Below are positions 18,717 to 27,705 of a DNA stretch of 64,000 bases, one piece after another; within the stretch, counting starts at the first letter, position 1; each line of letters begins with the position of its first letter. Under the pieces are notes generated by a model, which was given only the letters and a program-made list of their open reading frames with translations, did not search any database and had not been told where the DNA came from. A program made the translations under genes and the position numbers. Source of the stretch: JASSUD01 sp031963415 (GTDB lineage: Bacteria > Pseudomonadota > Gammaproteobacteria > Burkholderiales > Burkholderiaceae). The DNA is taken from contig JASSUI010000001.1 in assembly GCA_031963415.1 (NCBI GenBank), forward strand, positions 1,240,001 through 1,304,000, written 5' to 3'.

Positions 18717-19053
18717 TTTGTTCACGATCTTTCTAGAACTCGTTTCATCAATGTCTAAAAGGTTGTCAGCGGGGGGAGGCCGGAGCGGAGGAACCGGAGT
18801 GTACTCGACGTACATGAGGATTCTGAGCACCGCCCAACTCCCGATCACGGCCTTTTAGGCATTTATGGAATGAGTTCTAAAAATCTGCGTTAGTTTTTTA
18901 GAGGACCTAAGTAGAAGCTGCTAGCACATGTGTTTGGGTTCCTGCGTCACCCCAACTATAACCCTTTAGCAATCTTCGTAGGTTTTGGTGCGGGACAAGC
19001 CTCAACCTGATGACCGATAACCTTTCCTCTTTGGGATCGTGAACCGTCTCTTA
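18717..19053. repeat. Dispersed repeat R1, copy 2, interrupted by R2-C
   Basis: Left part TTCACGATCTTTCTA; right part resumes AAAATCTGCGTTAG, then GTAGAAGCTGCTAGC, GACCGATAACCT and TTTGGGATCGTGAACC. Aligned to copy 1 (472-676), only the 142-bp R2-C plus a duplicated TA (or YTAR) is extra. It fills the gap between gatB and xth. Confidence 0.75.
18736..18877. repeat. Palindromic element R2, copy C (inserted in R1)
   Basis: 142 bp, GAACTCGTTTCATCAATG at the left and GAGTTC at the right end, flanked by TA on both sides (CTAG on the left, CTAA on the right if four bases are counted). Inverted with respect to copy B. Long arms would fold into a near-complete hairpin. Confidence 0.85.
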
Positions 19054-19072
19054 GACAAACAGGACACCCATT

Positions 19073-19849
19073 ATGTTGCGCATTATCACGGCAAATTTAA
19101 ATGGCATTCGATCAGCCGCAAAGAAAGGTTTTTTTGATTGGTTTGGTGCGCAACAAGCAGATGTTGTTTGTGTGCAAGAACTCAAAGCCCAGCAAGATGA
19201 TATGACGCCAGAGTTTCTTGCGCCGCATGGTTACACTGGGTATTTTCATCACGCGCATAAAAAAGGTTATAGCGGCGCAGGACTATATACACGGCATCAA
19301 CCGGATGATGTGATCCTTGGCTTTAATAATGAGGAATTTGACACTGAAGGTCGTTATGTTGAGGTGCGTTATGGGAACTTATCGATTATCTCCGTGTATG
19401 TCCCATCCGGTTCAAGTTCGGAAGAACGTCAGCAAGCCAAATTTCGTTTTATGGCGGCTTTTATGCCGCATCTCATTGAACTCAAACAAGAACGTGAAGT
19501 CATTTTGTGCGGCGACATCAACATCGCGCACAAAGAAATTGATATTAAAAACTGGAAAGGTAATTTAAAAAATTCAGGCTTTTTACCAGAGGAGCGCGCT
19601 TGGCTAACCGAGCTTTTTGATCAAGTCGGTTATGTGGATGTATTTCGCCGTGTTGACCCTCGTCCCGATCAATACACATGGTGGAGTAATCGTGGGCAAG
19701 CGTATGCAAAAAATGTAGGTTGGCGTATCGATTACCAAATTACTACACCAACGCTTGCAGACGTTGCCACCAACGTCTCAATTTTTAAAGAAATTAAATT
19801 TAGCGATCACGCTCCATTAACTGTCGACTATCAGTATTTATTGAAATAA
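19073..19849 (+). CDS. xth: Exodeoxyribonuclease III
   Basis: 258-residue AP endonuclease / 3'-5' exonuclease of base excision repair. The exonuclease-endonuclease-phosphatase fold is seen as TANLNGIRSAAKKGFFDWF, VCVQELKAQ (metal-binding Glu), SGAGLYTR, ISVYVPSGSS, LCGDINIAHKEIDIKNWKGN, PRPDQYTWWSNRGQAY, WRIDYQITT, and FSDHAPLTVDY with the catalytic Asp-His. Start ATG after AGGACACCC. Transcribed alone. Confidence 0.95.
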   Translation: MLRIITANLNGIRSAAKKGFFDWFGAQQADVVCVQELKAQQDDMTPEFLAPHGYTGYFHHAHKKGYSGAGLYTRHQPDDVILGFNNEEFDTEGRYVEVRYGNLSIISVYVPSGSSSEERQQAKFRFMAAFMPHLIELKQEREVILCGDINIAHKEIDIKNWKGNLKNSGFLPEERAWLTELFDQVGYVDVFRRVDPRPDQYTWWSNRGQAYAKNVGWRIDYQITTPTLADVATNVSIFKEIKFSDHAPLTVDYQYLLK

Positions 19850-20033
19850 GATCGCGATCTTTAGTTACGCATAAAGTATCAGAAAAAAGTCCGCAAAATT
19901 AGTATCTGCGAACTATGTTTCAATATTTAAATGGGGCTTAGTTTAGATTTATGCAGGCTAAATATCTTATCTAGAAATTTGTTATCTCGCATTTATTACA
20001 TTATTTATTTAACCTCAGCATCTGTAATAAAAA

Positions 20034-20977
20034 TCAAGCGAAATTTTCTACCCATGGCGATTGACGTTGCATGATGCTATTGAGTATAGAAATCAGTTTA
20101 CGGAGTACGGCAATCAGTGCGATTTTTGCTGATTTTCCTGCTGCTCTTAAGCGCTTGTAAAAGATCTTCAAGTCCTTATTCCAACGTGTGCACGCCAGAG
20201 CTGTCATATAAAGGGTTCGGCGCACAAACGCTCGTCCAACTTGAATAAAGCGTTTACCTTTGTGTCTGCCACTGTCGCGGTTGAAAGGCGCCACTCCCAC
20301 CAGGGCGGCGAGTGACTTGTGAGGGTAGTGTCCAAGCCCTGGCAGAAAGGCAATGAGATGCCAAGCAGTGAGATCTTCTACCCCTGGAACAGAGGTCAGT
20401 AGAGCATGCGTCGAGTGCATCTCAGCGGTGTCTTTCTGTTGTTCGATGATTTGCTCAATGTCAGCTATCGCCTTATCTAACCAGCGGATATGTGCCTTGA
20501 GTGAGCGTTGGATAGCGGGGTCGGTACAGGCTCTAGGTGATTGGTTTCTCGCTGCCGATCTTTGTTTAATTGTTCGCGTCGTTTAAGCCAGCCACCTAAT
20601 TGCGCTTGCTTGGCTGTCAGCAACGGCTCATCTGCTTCTACCTGCATCGTGGCTGCATAAGTCTGAATCAGTTTGGCATCGATCTTGTCCGTCTTAGCCA
20701 AGTAGCCTTTACATTTGGCAAAGACTCTTACCTTATTGGTATGGACCACATGGACTGGGTAGCCTGCGTTTTGTGACATCATCACCCATTCTTTTTCATA
20801 GCCACCGCTCGCTTCGCACACAATCGCCTTTAATTCGTGGCCAGCGCAAATGAATTTTTTCAACGCCTTGATGAAGGCTTTCCACCCTGCTGCTTGATTA
20901 ATCACTTGAAAAGAAATTTCACCCATTTGTATATCTAGCGTACCTTTACTGACATCGACTCCTACGTACTCTTTCAT
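20034..20977 (-). pseudogene. IS110-family transposase, left copy, frameshifted
   Basis: The N-terminal frame 20977-20477 reads MKEYVGVDVSKGTLDIQM, IVCEASGGYEKEWV and KTDKIDAKLIQTYA (DEDD elements). It then leaves frame in the stretch after NHLEP: continuing one base off gives TDPAIQRSLKAHIRWLDK and joins the C-terminal frame 20420-20034 (LTSVPGVEDLTAWHLIAF, LAALVGVAPFNRDSGRHKG). One missing base therefore splits the gene. A second copy at 27907 has the same N-terminal residues and the same break. The C-terminal half here is full length. Confidence 0.88.
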
Positions 20978-21207
20978 CAGATTCGCCTCCTATTGGACTT
21001 GAACTGTTAGTTTCCCCCTTACTTGTTGACCTAATTCGAGGCTTTCCCTCTTCCATCTGTTCGGAGCTGGCTAACATAAAAAAGTGAGGAGAATCATGTC
21101 TGACGTTCGGTACATCACTACCTATTCGGGATACGATCCCTCCTCACTTACCTTGTAAATTGATCAGACTTATAAGGTTTAATCAATATACAAATTCAGG
21201 ATAAGTT
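20244..21207. repeat. Left arm of about 0.96-kb inverted repeat around the NACHT gene
   Basis: Pairs with 27679-28641 in opposite orientation. Contains most of the frameshifted IS110 transposase and its upstream non-coding part. Where I compared DNA by eye, identity looked essentially complete from about 20339 to about 21125. It drops abruptly below 20338, with about a dozen differences in the next 100 bp. Confidence 0.85.
20978..21170 (-). ncRNA. Candidate IS110 bridge-RNA region, left copy
   Basis: About 190 bp of non-coding DNA upstream of the transposase start, conserved with 27720-27906. In the IS110 group the bridge RNA comes from this side of the transposase. Structure not computed. 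Confidence 0.3.
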
Positions 21208-21239
21208 TAGGCCATCTGGCGTAATGTTTCTGTAAGCAC

Positions 21240-21480
21240 TTACTGGGCACAACTACCGCACGGCGCCGCACTTCAAGCCTGCCATGTCCTTTATCGACTT
21301 CTTGAACAACCTTGAAATCTAACTGGGGGGTGGGTCCGCAAACCAGGTCGGGGCGGCTTGATGCAGATCGCTTTGGTGGCCCTTCAAACCCAATACATAA
21401 TCCGCCTGTTGCGAAATAATCTGCTTCACGGCTTTATAATCATACGGCCCTGATCGCTTCCCTCCTTTCCTTTTCGACGC
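21240..21480 (-). pseudogene. ISAs1-family transposase fragment, left
   Basis: The minus strand reads AVKQIISQQADYVLGLKGHQ, then DLHQAAPTWFADP, and in another frame KSIKDMAGLK (from VDKGHGRLE). This is a stretch of the ISAs1 (H-repeat) transposase, frameshifted. A related fragment faces it at 27241-27478. Confidence 0.7.
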
Positions 21481-21573
21481 TAGCTGCTGAGAAGCAGAGT
21501 TTAGGTTAAGCCTTACATAGCAAGGCCGAATGGAACGCTGGTCTACTATTTTTTTCGAACGCTGTATTTACCT

Positions 21574-24500
21574 CTATTTTGTCCATTTATTATCCAAGAA
21601 GACTAAAGGTTTACGAAATAGGCCAACTTTCTTGGGTGGAGGAAGAGAAATGTCCGCACCCTGCTGGGTTTGTTGAACGGCTTGCTTGGATGTCTCTTCG
21701 TTAAGAGGAATACCTATATCCTGCTGAACTTGTTGAATGGCTTGCTTGAAGGCTGCTTTGCTATTCGCATCGCCAAAAGAAAAGGTCTGTAGCCCCTCAT
21801 TGGTGTAAAAGCATAGGTTGTTATCCTGTATGTAGAAAGGCACGCTCTGATCAAAGCGTTGTTTGAGTAAGTGTTCTGTGTAGATCAACGCTATCTGTTG
21901 CCTATTAAGTGTTGGTAATAGGCGATAAAGCGTCCAGCGGCGTCGTATTAATATCTCAGTTGAGCGGCGCCTCACCTCATCGTCCTGGTCCTTCGCCAGA
22001 TCGATCAACGCGAGCATGGCCGACTCGGGTAACGAAGACTGCTGGCCTAATGCAACAGCCGCGCAGCGCCTCACCTCATTGTCCTGGTCCTTGGTCAGCA
22101 CGATCAAGGCGAGCATAGCCGACTCGGGTAACGAAGACTGCTTGCCCAACGCCTCAGCCGCGCAGTACCTCACCATATCGTCCTGGTCCTTCGTCAGATT
22201 GATCAAGGTGAGTAGGGCCGACTCGGGTAACGAAGACTGCTGGCCTAACGCCTCAGCCGCGCTGCGCCTCACCGCATCGTCCTGGTCCTTGATCAACGCG
22301 ATCAACGCGAGTAGGGCCGACTCGGGCAACGAAGACCGCTTGCCTAACGACTCAGCCGCGCGGTGCCTCACCGCATCGTCCTGGTCCTTGATCAGATCGA
22401 TCAACGCGAGCAGGGCCGACGCGGGTAACGAAGACAGTTGGCCTAACGCCTCAGCCGCGTAGCGCCTCACGTCATTGTCCCGGTCCTTGATCAACGCGAT
22501 CAAGGCGAGCATGGCCGACTCGGATAACGAAGACCGCTTGCCTAACGACTCAGCCGCGCGACTCCTCACCCCATTGTTCTCATCCTTCGTCAGATCGATC
22601 AACGCGAGTAGGGCCGACTTGGGTAACGAAGAATGCTGGCCTAACGCCAAAGCCACGCAGTACCTCAACCCATCGTCCTGGTCTTTCGTCATATCGATCA
22701 AGGCGAGCATAGCCGACGCGGGTAATGAAGACTGCTGGCCTAACGCATAAGCCGCGCGGCGCCTCACCCCATTGTTTTGGTCCTTCGTCAGCTCGATCAA
22801 GGCGAGTAGGGCCGACTCGGGTAACGAAGACTGCTGGCCTAACGCCTCAGCCGCGCTGCGCCTCACCCCATCGCTCTTGTCCTTGATCAATGCGATCAAG
22901 GCGAGCATAGCCGACTCGGATAACGAAGACTGCTTGCCTAACGCATAAGCCGCGCAGTCCCTCACGTCATTGTCCTGGTCATTGATCAACGCGATCAAGG
23001 CGAGTAGGGCCGATTCGGGTAACGAAGACTGCTGGCCTAACGCCTCAGCCGCGCTGCGCCTCACCCAATAGTCCTGGTCCTTGATCAATGCGATCAAGGC
23101 GAGCATAGCCGACTCGGATAACGAAGACTGCTTGCCTAACGCATAAGCCGCGCAGTCCCTCACGTTATTGTCCTGGTCATTGATCAACGCGATCAAGGCG
23201 AGTAGGGCCGATTCGGGTAACGAAGACTGCTGGCCTAACGCCTCAGCCGCGCTGCGCCTCACCCAATAGTCCTGGTCCTTGATCAATTTGATCAAAGCAA
23301 GTATGGCCGACGCGGGTAACGAAGACTGCTTGCCTAACACAGAAGCCGCGCTGCGTCTCACCCAATCGTGCTGGTCTTTCGTCAGATCGATCAAGGCGAG
23401 CAGAGCCGACGCGGGTAACGAAGACAGCTTGCCTAACGCAACAGCCGCGCTGCGCTTCACCCCATTGTTTTGGTCCTTCGTCAGATCGATCAACGCGAGT
23501 AGGGCCGACTCGGCTAACGAAGACAGCTTGCCTAACGCAACAGCCGCGCAGTGCCTCACTCCACTGTCCTGGTCTTTGATCAGCTCGATCAAGGCAAGCA
23601 TAGCCGACTCGGGTAACGAAGACTGCTGGCCTAACGCCTCAGCTGCGCTGCTCCTCACCCAACCGTTCGCGTCTTTCGTCAGATCGATCAAGGTCTGCGT
23701 AGCCCCGTCCGACAAGGCAGATCGATGTTCGAATGCTTTTGCCACCACGATTTTTGTTTTTGCTGATGCGGCCTCTTTCAGGCAATCGAGCAACAGATGC
23801 TCGGGAAATGTAGGTTGGTACGCTAGCGTCGCTGCTTCTCTCTGATCCATTTCAAATCGTAGCCATTGCGCTAAATGTTGCTCCAGCCTGTCTCGGATGT
23901 CGTCCGATAATCCAACCTCCGATGAACGAGACGCCTCATGGAGACAGCTCATCATCAAACGCTGATGGGCCGCACCGAACAAGTCACGCGGTTCAGCTTC
24001 AAGGACATCAACCAATCGATTCAACGCGGGTCCGCGCAACAGCCCCGAGACAAACCACCAAAAGATCTCATAGCGCGGGTTGTACTTGTGTTGGTAAACC
24101 AAGGCTTCGGGCGGGGCGGTTGTCCATTGCTCGACATCAGCCGACCATAGGCTAATTGCTTGCCCGCTTTCCCAAGCCTGCACAAAATGCTTCGCCGCAA
24201 AAAATTCCTGAAACGTCAAATGCATAAAATGGTAACTACGTTGCCTCGTCTCGGCATCGTCTGTATGGAGGAAGGAGAGTTTTTGAAGGTTGTCCTCCAA
24301 CGTCATGGGGAGATTTCCCCTGGCTCTGTCCAACTCCTCAATAAGCCTATGGAGGTCACGATGACTGAATTCAATTTGATTACGCTGTAATCCCCTAAAG
24401 GCTAAGGTATTGAGAAAATCCTGTTCGGCACTCACCAGCTTCTCGATGCGGAAGGGTCTTTCCAGCGCATTCACTTGGCTTTCCGTTAATAGCGTCCCCC

Positions 24501-26970
24501 CTTCTCGCTTGTCTAAGCGCAGCATATCTTTACGCCATAACTTATTCATCATCGCTTGATAGAGCGAGGTGACCGTTACCCAGCCTCGCGCCTCTTGCTG
24601 TAGACGTTTAATTTCATCCCAGCTGTAGCACAACGCATCCAACTGGATCGGTACATTGACCAGACCTTGAATAAAAGAATTGGTTCGAATGAACTCCTTC
24701 ATTTCCTGGGCTTGCGCAGCTGACATCACAGCCCGATTGTCGAGGTACGCAGTCACATTCTCCGGGCTAAATCCCACGGTTTCCAACTCCAAATCCATCG
24801 GATGGGCTTGTTTTAAATCGACATAAGGCCGAGACGTAATCACCACGGCGGGCTGATTGAGGAGTTGATGGAGAAACTTGGCCATCGGTGCTTGCTCGCC
24901 CCATTCCTGCGCGACTTCGTCCCAGCCATCGAGGACAAACAAAGTTTTTCCTTTTGCTGGCCCTTCGATTTGCGTCGCGAGCGTTTTGGCTAATGCTTGA
25001 CCTTTAGGATGAGATTGAAAATAGGTCTCATAAAACAACGTCGCCAGATCACAGTTTGGCTTACCCTTCAAGGTGCGCAGGGGAATCCACAGCACATAGT
25101 CAAAGCGATCTTTCCATTGGCCCTTCTGGGTGTATTCGTAAACGATCTTTTTGGATAAGGTCGTTTTACCGACGCCAGCCCGACCGCGAATGAGAATTCG
25201 CTTGGGTGTGATCGTCTTGTCTTGACTTAATGCTCGCGGCTCAAAGAGTTGCTCCAGCGGCACCAATTTCTGCGCATTGGAATGCATCGCTTCAGCACTC
25301 GGTAAACGGCGGAAATGGTCGGGCTCCGCTTTAGACTTTTTCTCTTCCTTCAGTGCTTTCTCGTGCTCGACAATCGCCAGATTGATATAACAGTGCGCCA
25401 TCGACATGGGTGGACCAGAGAGCCGTTGAATGGCTAAGCGTTTAGCTGAATACGACGCCTCCAAAGCAGGGCGAAGCTGATCAGGTGTGACCAGTGATTC
25501 ACCATTGATCCGTCTGATTTCTGCACGGAGGCTTTCATACGCTTTCTGAACATTCAGCTCCCGAAGATCGGCGCCATGCTCTTGTTTCAACGCATCCAAC
25601 ACACTCACACAGGCTTGATGCAAGCGCCGAGAAAACGTTTCCGCTGTCAATGTATGCGACTTGTCCTCGCGTAATTGCTGTAAACAGCTTTGATAGATTT
25701 TTTCTTCGACCAACGCAATGCACCGCTCTTGTTTCACGAACAGCCGTTTTAACAGTTTAAAGAAGCCGACATGTAAGCCTTCATCCTGATACGTTTGCCC
25801 TTTCCAATTGCTCGGGGCACGCCATCTTGATTCTTCAATCCGAATCGTGGTCGAGTTGAGAATAAAGAGGGGTAAGCATTGCTCAGCACGGCTGTTCAAT
25901 AACATCGGGATAATGCCGTGCTCACCTTTGAGGTGCGCCGCGCGGATTTGTAAAAAGGCCAATTCGGTCAGCACATGGTGAAATTCGGGTTCGTTTAAAT
26001 GGGCCTCCACCACTTGGCGTACCGCCGCTTCAATCTGCGCAAAATCATGGGTCTTCGAGGCTTGCTGATAAGCCTGCTCAATCGCCTTACAAAACCGCTG
26101 AGAGTACGGCGAGGCCATATATTTCCCCAACAGCTCTGAGCCACACAATACGGCATGATCGACCGTGCCTGGATGGTTGGGTAATAAGCACAGTTGGCTG
26201 GCGAGGATATCGTTGGCTTGGGCGTTATCCTCAGGCGTCGCCTTAAACGGCACAGCCTGGTGCCCACTGGCTGAGCGATCCGAATATAAATGGGCACGCA
26301 GAGTCGAGAGCCATTGAATCACACGCTGAGAGACTTCTGCATCGGCCTTAGCTAGCGGATTATTGTGCGCATAGACCAAAAACAGGCTCGGCGAGCCTTG
26401 GCACAAGTCTAAATCTTGAAATTGTTTCAGGATGGCTTCAAAAGTCTGAGCCACCCATTGATGTTTTTCTTGCAAGCGGGCTTCTGCTTTTTTAGATGGT
26501 GGTGTCAGGGAAGCCTTTGAAGAAAAGAGTTCAGTAGATAAGGACAAACCAATCGCACTGCCCACAGCAGGCATCGAAGCAGACGTCGAGGCAGCATGGA
26601 TGCCTTCATAACCCCATTTTTTCGCCTTTTCGTAACTCTTCTGCGCTTTTTCTGTTTTTCCCAAGTTCGTTAGCACTTCGGCACGTTCAACATAAACTTC
26701 AGCGATACGCTGCTGTAAAGATTCACCTTCCGGAGTCTGAGGGGCTTGTGCTTGACTAAAAGCGCCTTTTAACTCTGATAACGATATCGCTTTGCGTGCA
26801 TTTTCAGCATGTTTAAAAGTCACTCTGGCTTGGTCATACGAGGCTAAGGCCATTTCGAACTGCTGTGTTGTTTTATAGAAGCGAGCCTGCTCCAAATCGC
26901 TTTGTGCTCGCATTTGCAGCTGTTTACTAATCAGATTTTGGGGAGCAGCAGTAGGGCTAGCAGTAAGCAT
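21574..26970 (-). CDS. Giant NACHT NTPase with TPR-like N-terminus and 18 HEAT repeats
   Basis: 1798 residues from the ATG at 26970 (MLTASPTAAPQN); an open extension to 27189 runs into spacer and is less likely. Residues about 20-130 form TPR-like helices (VYVERAEVLTNLGKTEKAQ). Residues 130-590 are helical and unrecognised. NACHT core: Walker A GRAGVGKTTLSKK (about 594), Walker B TLFVLDGWDEV (about 677), sensor VVITSRPYVDL, and the C-terminal marker HFMHLTFQEFFAAKHFV. Residues about 1080-1675 are 18 tandem 33-residue HEAT units, SSLPESALLALIALIKDQD then VRRSAAEALGQQ, almost invariant except a few positions. About 120 residues follow. Bacterial NACHT proteins include anti-phage sensors; a symbiosis role is equally open. 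Cytoplasmic, no membrane span. Framed by inverted IS copies. Confidence 0.9.
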   Translation of the reverse strand: MLTASPTAAPQNLISKQLQMRAQSDLEQARFYKTTQQFEMALASYDQARVTFKHAENARKAISLSELKGAFSQAQAPQTPEGESLQQRIAEVYVERAEVLTNLGKTEKAQKSYEKAKKWGYEGIHAASTSASMPAVGSAIGLSLSTELFSSKASLTPPSKKAEARLQEKHQWVAQTFEAILKQFQDLDLCQGSPSLFLVYAHNNPLAKADAEVSQRVIQWLSTLRAHLYSDRSASGHQAVPFKATPEDNAQANDILASQLCLLPNHPGTVDHAVLCGSELLGKYMASPYSQRFCKAIEQAYQQASKTHDFAQIEAAVRQVVEAHLNEPEFHHVLTELAFLQIRAAHLKGEHGIIPMLLNSRAEQCLPLFILNSTTIRIEESRWRAPSNWKGQTYQDEGLHVGFFKLLKRLFVKQERCIALVEEKIYQSCLQQLREDKSHTLTAETFSRRLHQACVSVLDALKQEHGADLRELNVQKAYESLRAEIRRINGESLVTPDQLRPALEASYSAKRLAIQRLSGPPMSMAHCYINLAIVEHEKALKEEKKSKAEPDHFRRLPSAEAMHSNAQKLVPLEQLFEPRALSQDKTITPKRILIRGRAGVGKTTLSKKIVYEYTQKGQWKDRFDYVLWIPLRTLKGKPNCDLATLFYETYFQSHPKGQALAKTLATQIEGPAKGKTLFVLDGWDEVAQEWGEQAPMAKFLHQLLNQPAVVITSRPYVDLKQAHPMDLELETVGFSPENVTAYLDNRAVMSAAQAQEMKEFIRTNSFIQGLVNVPIQLDALCYSWDEIKRLQQEARGWVTVTSLYQAMMNKLWRKDMLRLDKREGGTLLTESQVNALERPFRIEKLVSAEQDFLNTLAFRGLQRNQIEFSHRDLHRLIEELDRARGNLPMTLEDNLQKLSFLHTDDAETRQRSYHFMHLTFQEFFAAKHFVQAWESGQAISLWSADVEQWTTAPPEALVYQHKYNPRYEIFWWFVSGLLRGPALNRLVDVLEAEPRDLFGAAHQRLMMSCLHEASRSSEVGLSDDIRDRLEQHLAQWLRFEMDQREAATLAYQPTFPEHLLLDCLKEAASAKTKIVVAKAFEHRSALSDGATQTLIDLTKDANGWVRSSAAEALGQQSSLPESAMLALIELIKDQDSGVRHCAAVALGKLSSLAESALLALIDLTKDQNNGVKRSAAVALGKLSSLPASALLALIDLTKDQHDWVRRSAASVLGKQSSLPASAILALIKLIKDQDYWVRRSAAEALGQQSSLPESALLALIALINDQDNNVRDCAAYALGKQSSLSESAMLALIALIKDQDYWVRRSAAEALGQQSSLPESALLALIALINDQDNDVRDCAAYALGKQSSLSESAMLALIALIKDKSDGVRRSAAEALGQQSSLPESALLALIELTKDQNNGVRRRAAYALGQQSSLPASAMLALIDMTKDQDDGLRYCVALALGQHSSLPKSALLALIDLTKDENNGVRSRAAESLGKRSSLSESAMLALIALIKDRDNDVRRYAAEALGQLSSLPASALLALIDLIKDQDDAVRHRAAESLGKRSSLPESALLALIALIKDQDDAVRRSAAEALGQQSSLPESALLTLINLTKDQDDMVRYCAAEALGKQSSLPESAMLALIVLTKDQDNEVRRCAAVALGQQSSLPESAMLALIDLAKDQDDEVRRRSTEILIRRRWTLYRLLPTLNRQQIALIYTEHLLKQRFDQSVPFYIQDNNLCFYTNEGLQTFSFGDANSKAAFKQAIQQVQQDIGIPLNEETSKQAVQQTQQGADISLPPPKKVGLFRKPLVFLDNKWTK
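21945..23735. repeat. Tandem 99-bp repeats coding the HEAT array
   Basis: 18 units with exact 99-bp spacing, easy to follow by the recurring ACGAAGACTGCTGGCCTAAC. A two-unit block (198 bp) is duplicated: about 22883-23054 and 23081-23252 differ at one base by eye. The array keeps the antisense frames open, which produces spurious ORFs on the + strand. Confidence 0.95.
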
Positions 26971-27235
26971 TTTTGTTATGTCTCGATTTAATGTGCGCTT
27001 AACGTAAGGAAAAACCGTCGCTGAGCATGACTGACGCGCATTCTCATTGGATCTGTCTGATGAATGCGGATAGCCGACGAACTTATCAAAGAGAAATAAC
27101 AGCGGACAAGAAGGCCAATAGCTGAATTTAAACAGAGCTAAAAAGCGCTTTGAGCCAAGCACAAACCCCTCAAATGCCGGATCTGGCATACCAAGTGATG
27201 ATACGTTGCGTCGTTTTTTTTGAGCGCTAGATCCT
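26971..27235. other. Spacer upstream of the NACHT gene
   Basis: Between the NACHT start and the right ISAs1 fragment. The NACHT frame stays open to 27189 but with unconvincing composition. The Shine-Dalgarno for 26970 is weak (GAGACATAAC before AAAATG). No promoter identified. Confidence 0.4.
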
Positions 27236-27240
27236 GTTCA

Positions 27241-27478
27241 TTTCGAGAGATGCTTTATGCAATGGGTTGCCAGACAAAGATTGCACAGCAGATTATTTTG
27301 CAACAGGCGGATTATGTAGTGGGTTTGAAGGGCCACCAAAGCGACCTGCATCAAAGCCGCCCCGACCTGGTTTGCGGACCCATCTCCCAGTTAGATTTCA
27401 ATGTTATTCAAGAAGTCGATAAAGGACATGGCAGGCTTGAAGCGTGGCGCTGTGCGGAGCTGTGCCCATTGAGTGGTT
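27241..27478 (+). pseudogene. ISAs1-family transposase fragment, right
   Basis: Reads REMLYAMGCQTKIAQQIILQ, QADYVVGLKGHQSDLHQ and, later, VDKGHGRLEAWR. Only an internal part of the ISAs1 transposase remains, joined to an IS982 remnant. It mirrors the fragment at 21240-21480. Confidence 0.7.
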
Positions 27479-27489
27479 CTGATTTCGAC

Positions 27490-27705
27490 CAGCCTTTGTT
27501 GCGACGCCGATCTCTTATTGGGACCGTCTTCGATGAATTGAAAAACCTATGCCAAATTGAGCATACTCGTCATCGACCTCCGTTTAACTTCACCGTCAAT
27601 CTACTGAGTGGAATCATCGCTTATTGTCTCTTCCCTAATAAGCCTAAACTGCCTTTGCAGCATTTACGATCAGATTCGCTTATCCCGAATTTGTATATTG
27701 ATTAA
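27490..27705 (+). pseudogene. IS982-family transposase C-terminal fragment
   Basis: Reads LLRRRSLIGTVFDELKNLCQ, then IEHTRHRPPFNFTVNLLSGI and IAYCLFPNKPKL, the C-terminal end of IS982 transposases with the catalytic Glu region. In frame with the ISAs1 piece by chance, making a 161-aa chimeric ORF that is not a real gene. Confidence 0.75.

Noticed and set aside
22016..23845. Several long + strand ORFs across the HEAT array
   Set aside because: They are antisense frames kept open by the 99-bp repeats of the minus-strand NACHT gene; they repeat the same period and have no own start signals.
26970..27189. NACHT protein start at 27189
   Set aside because: The extension lacks protein-like conservation cues and nears the IS junction; ATG 26970 begins a normal-looking N-terminus, although its ribosome-binding site is weak.
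27220..27705. 161-aa ORF as a single transposase
   Set aside because: It is an accidental fusion of an ISAs1 piece and an IS982 C-terminus.
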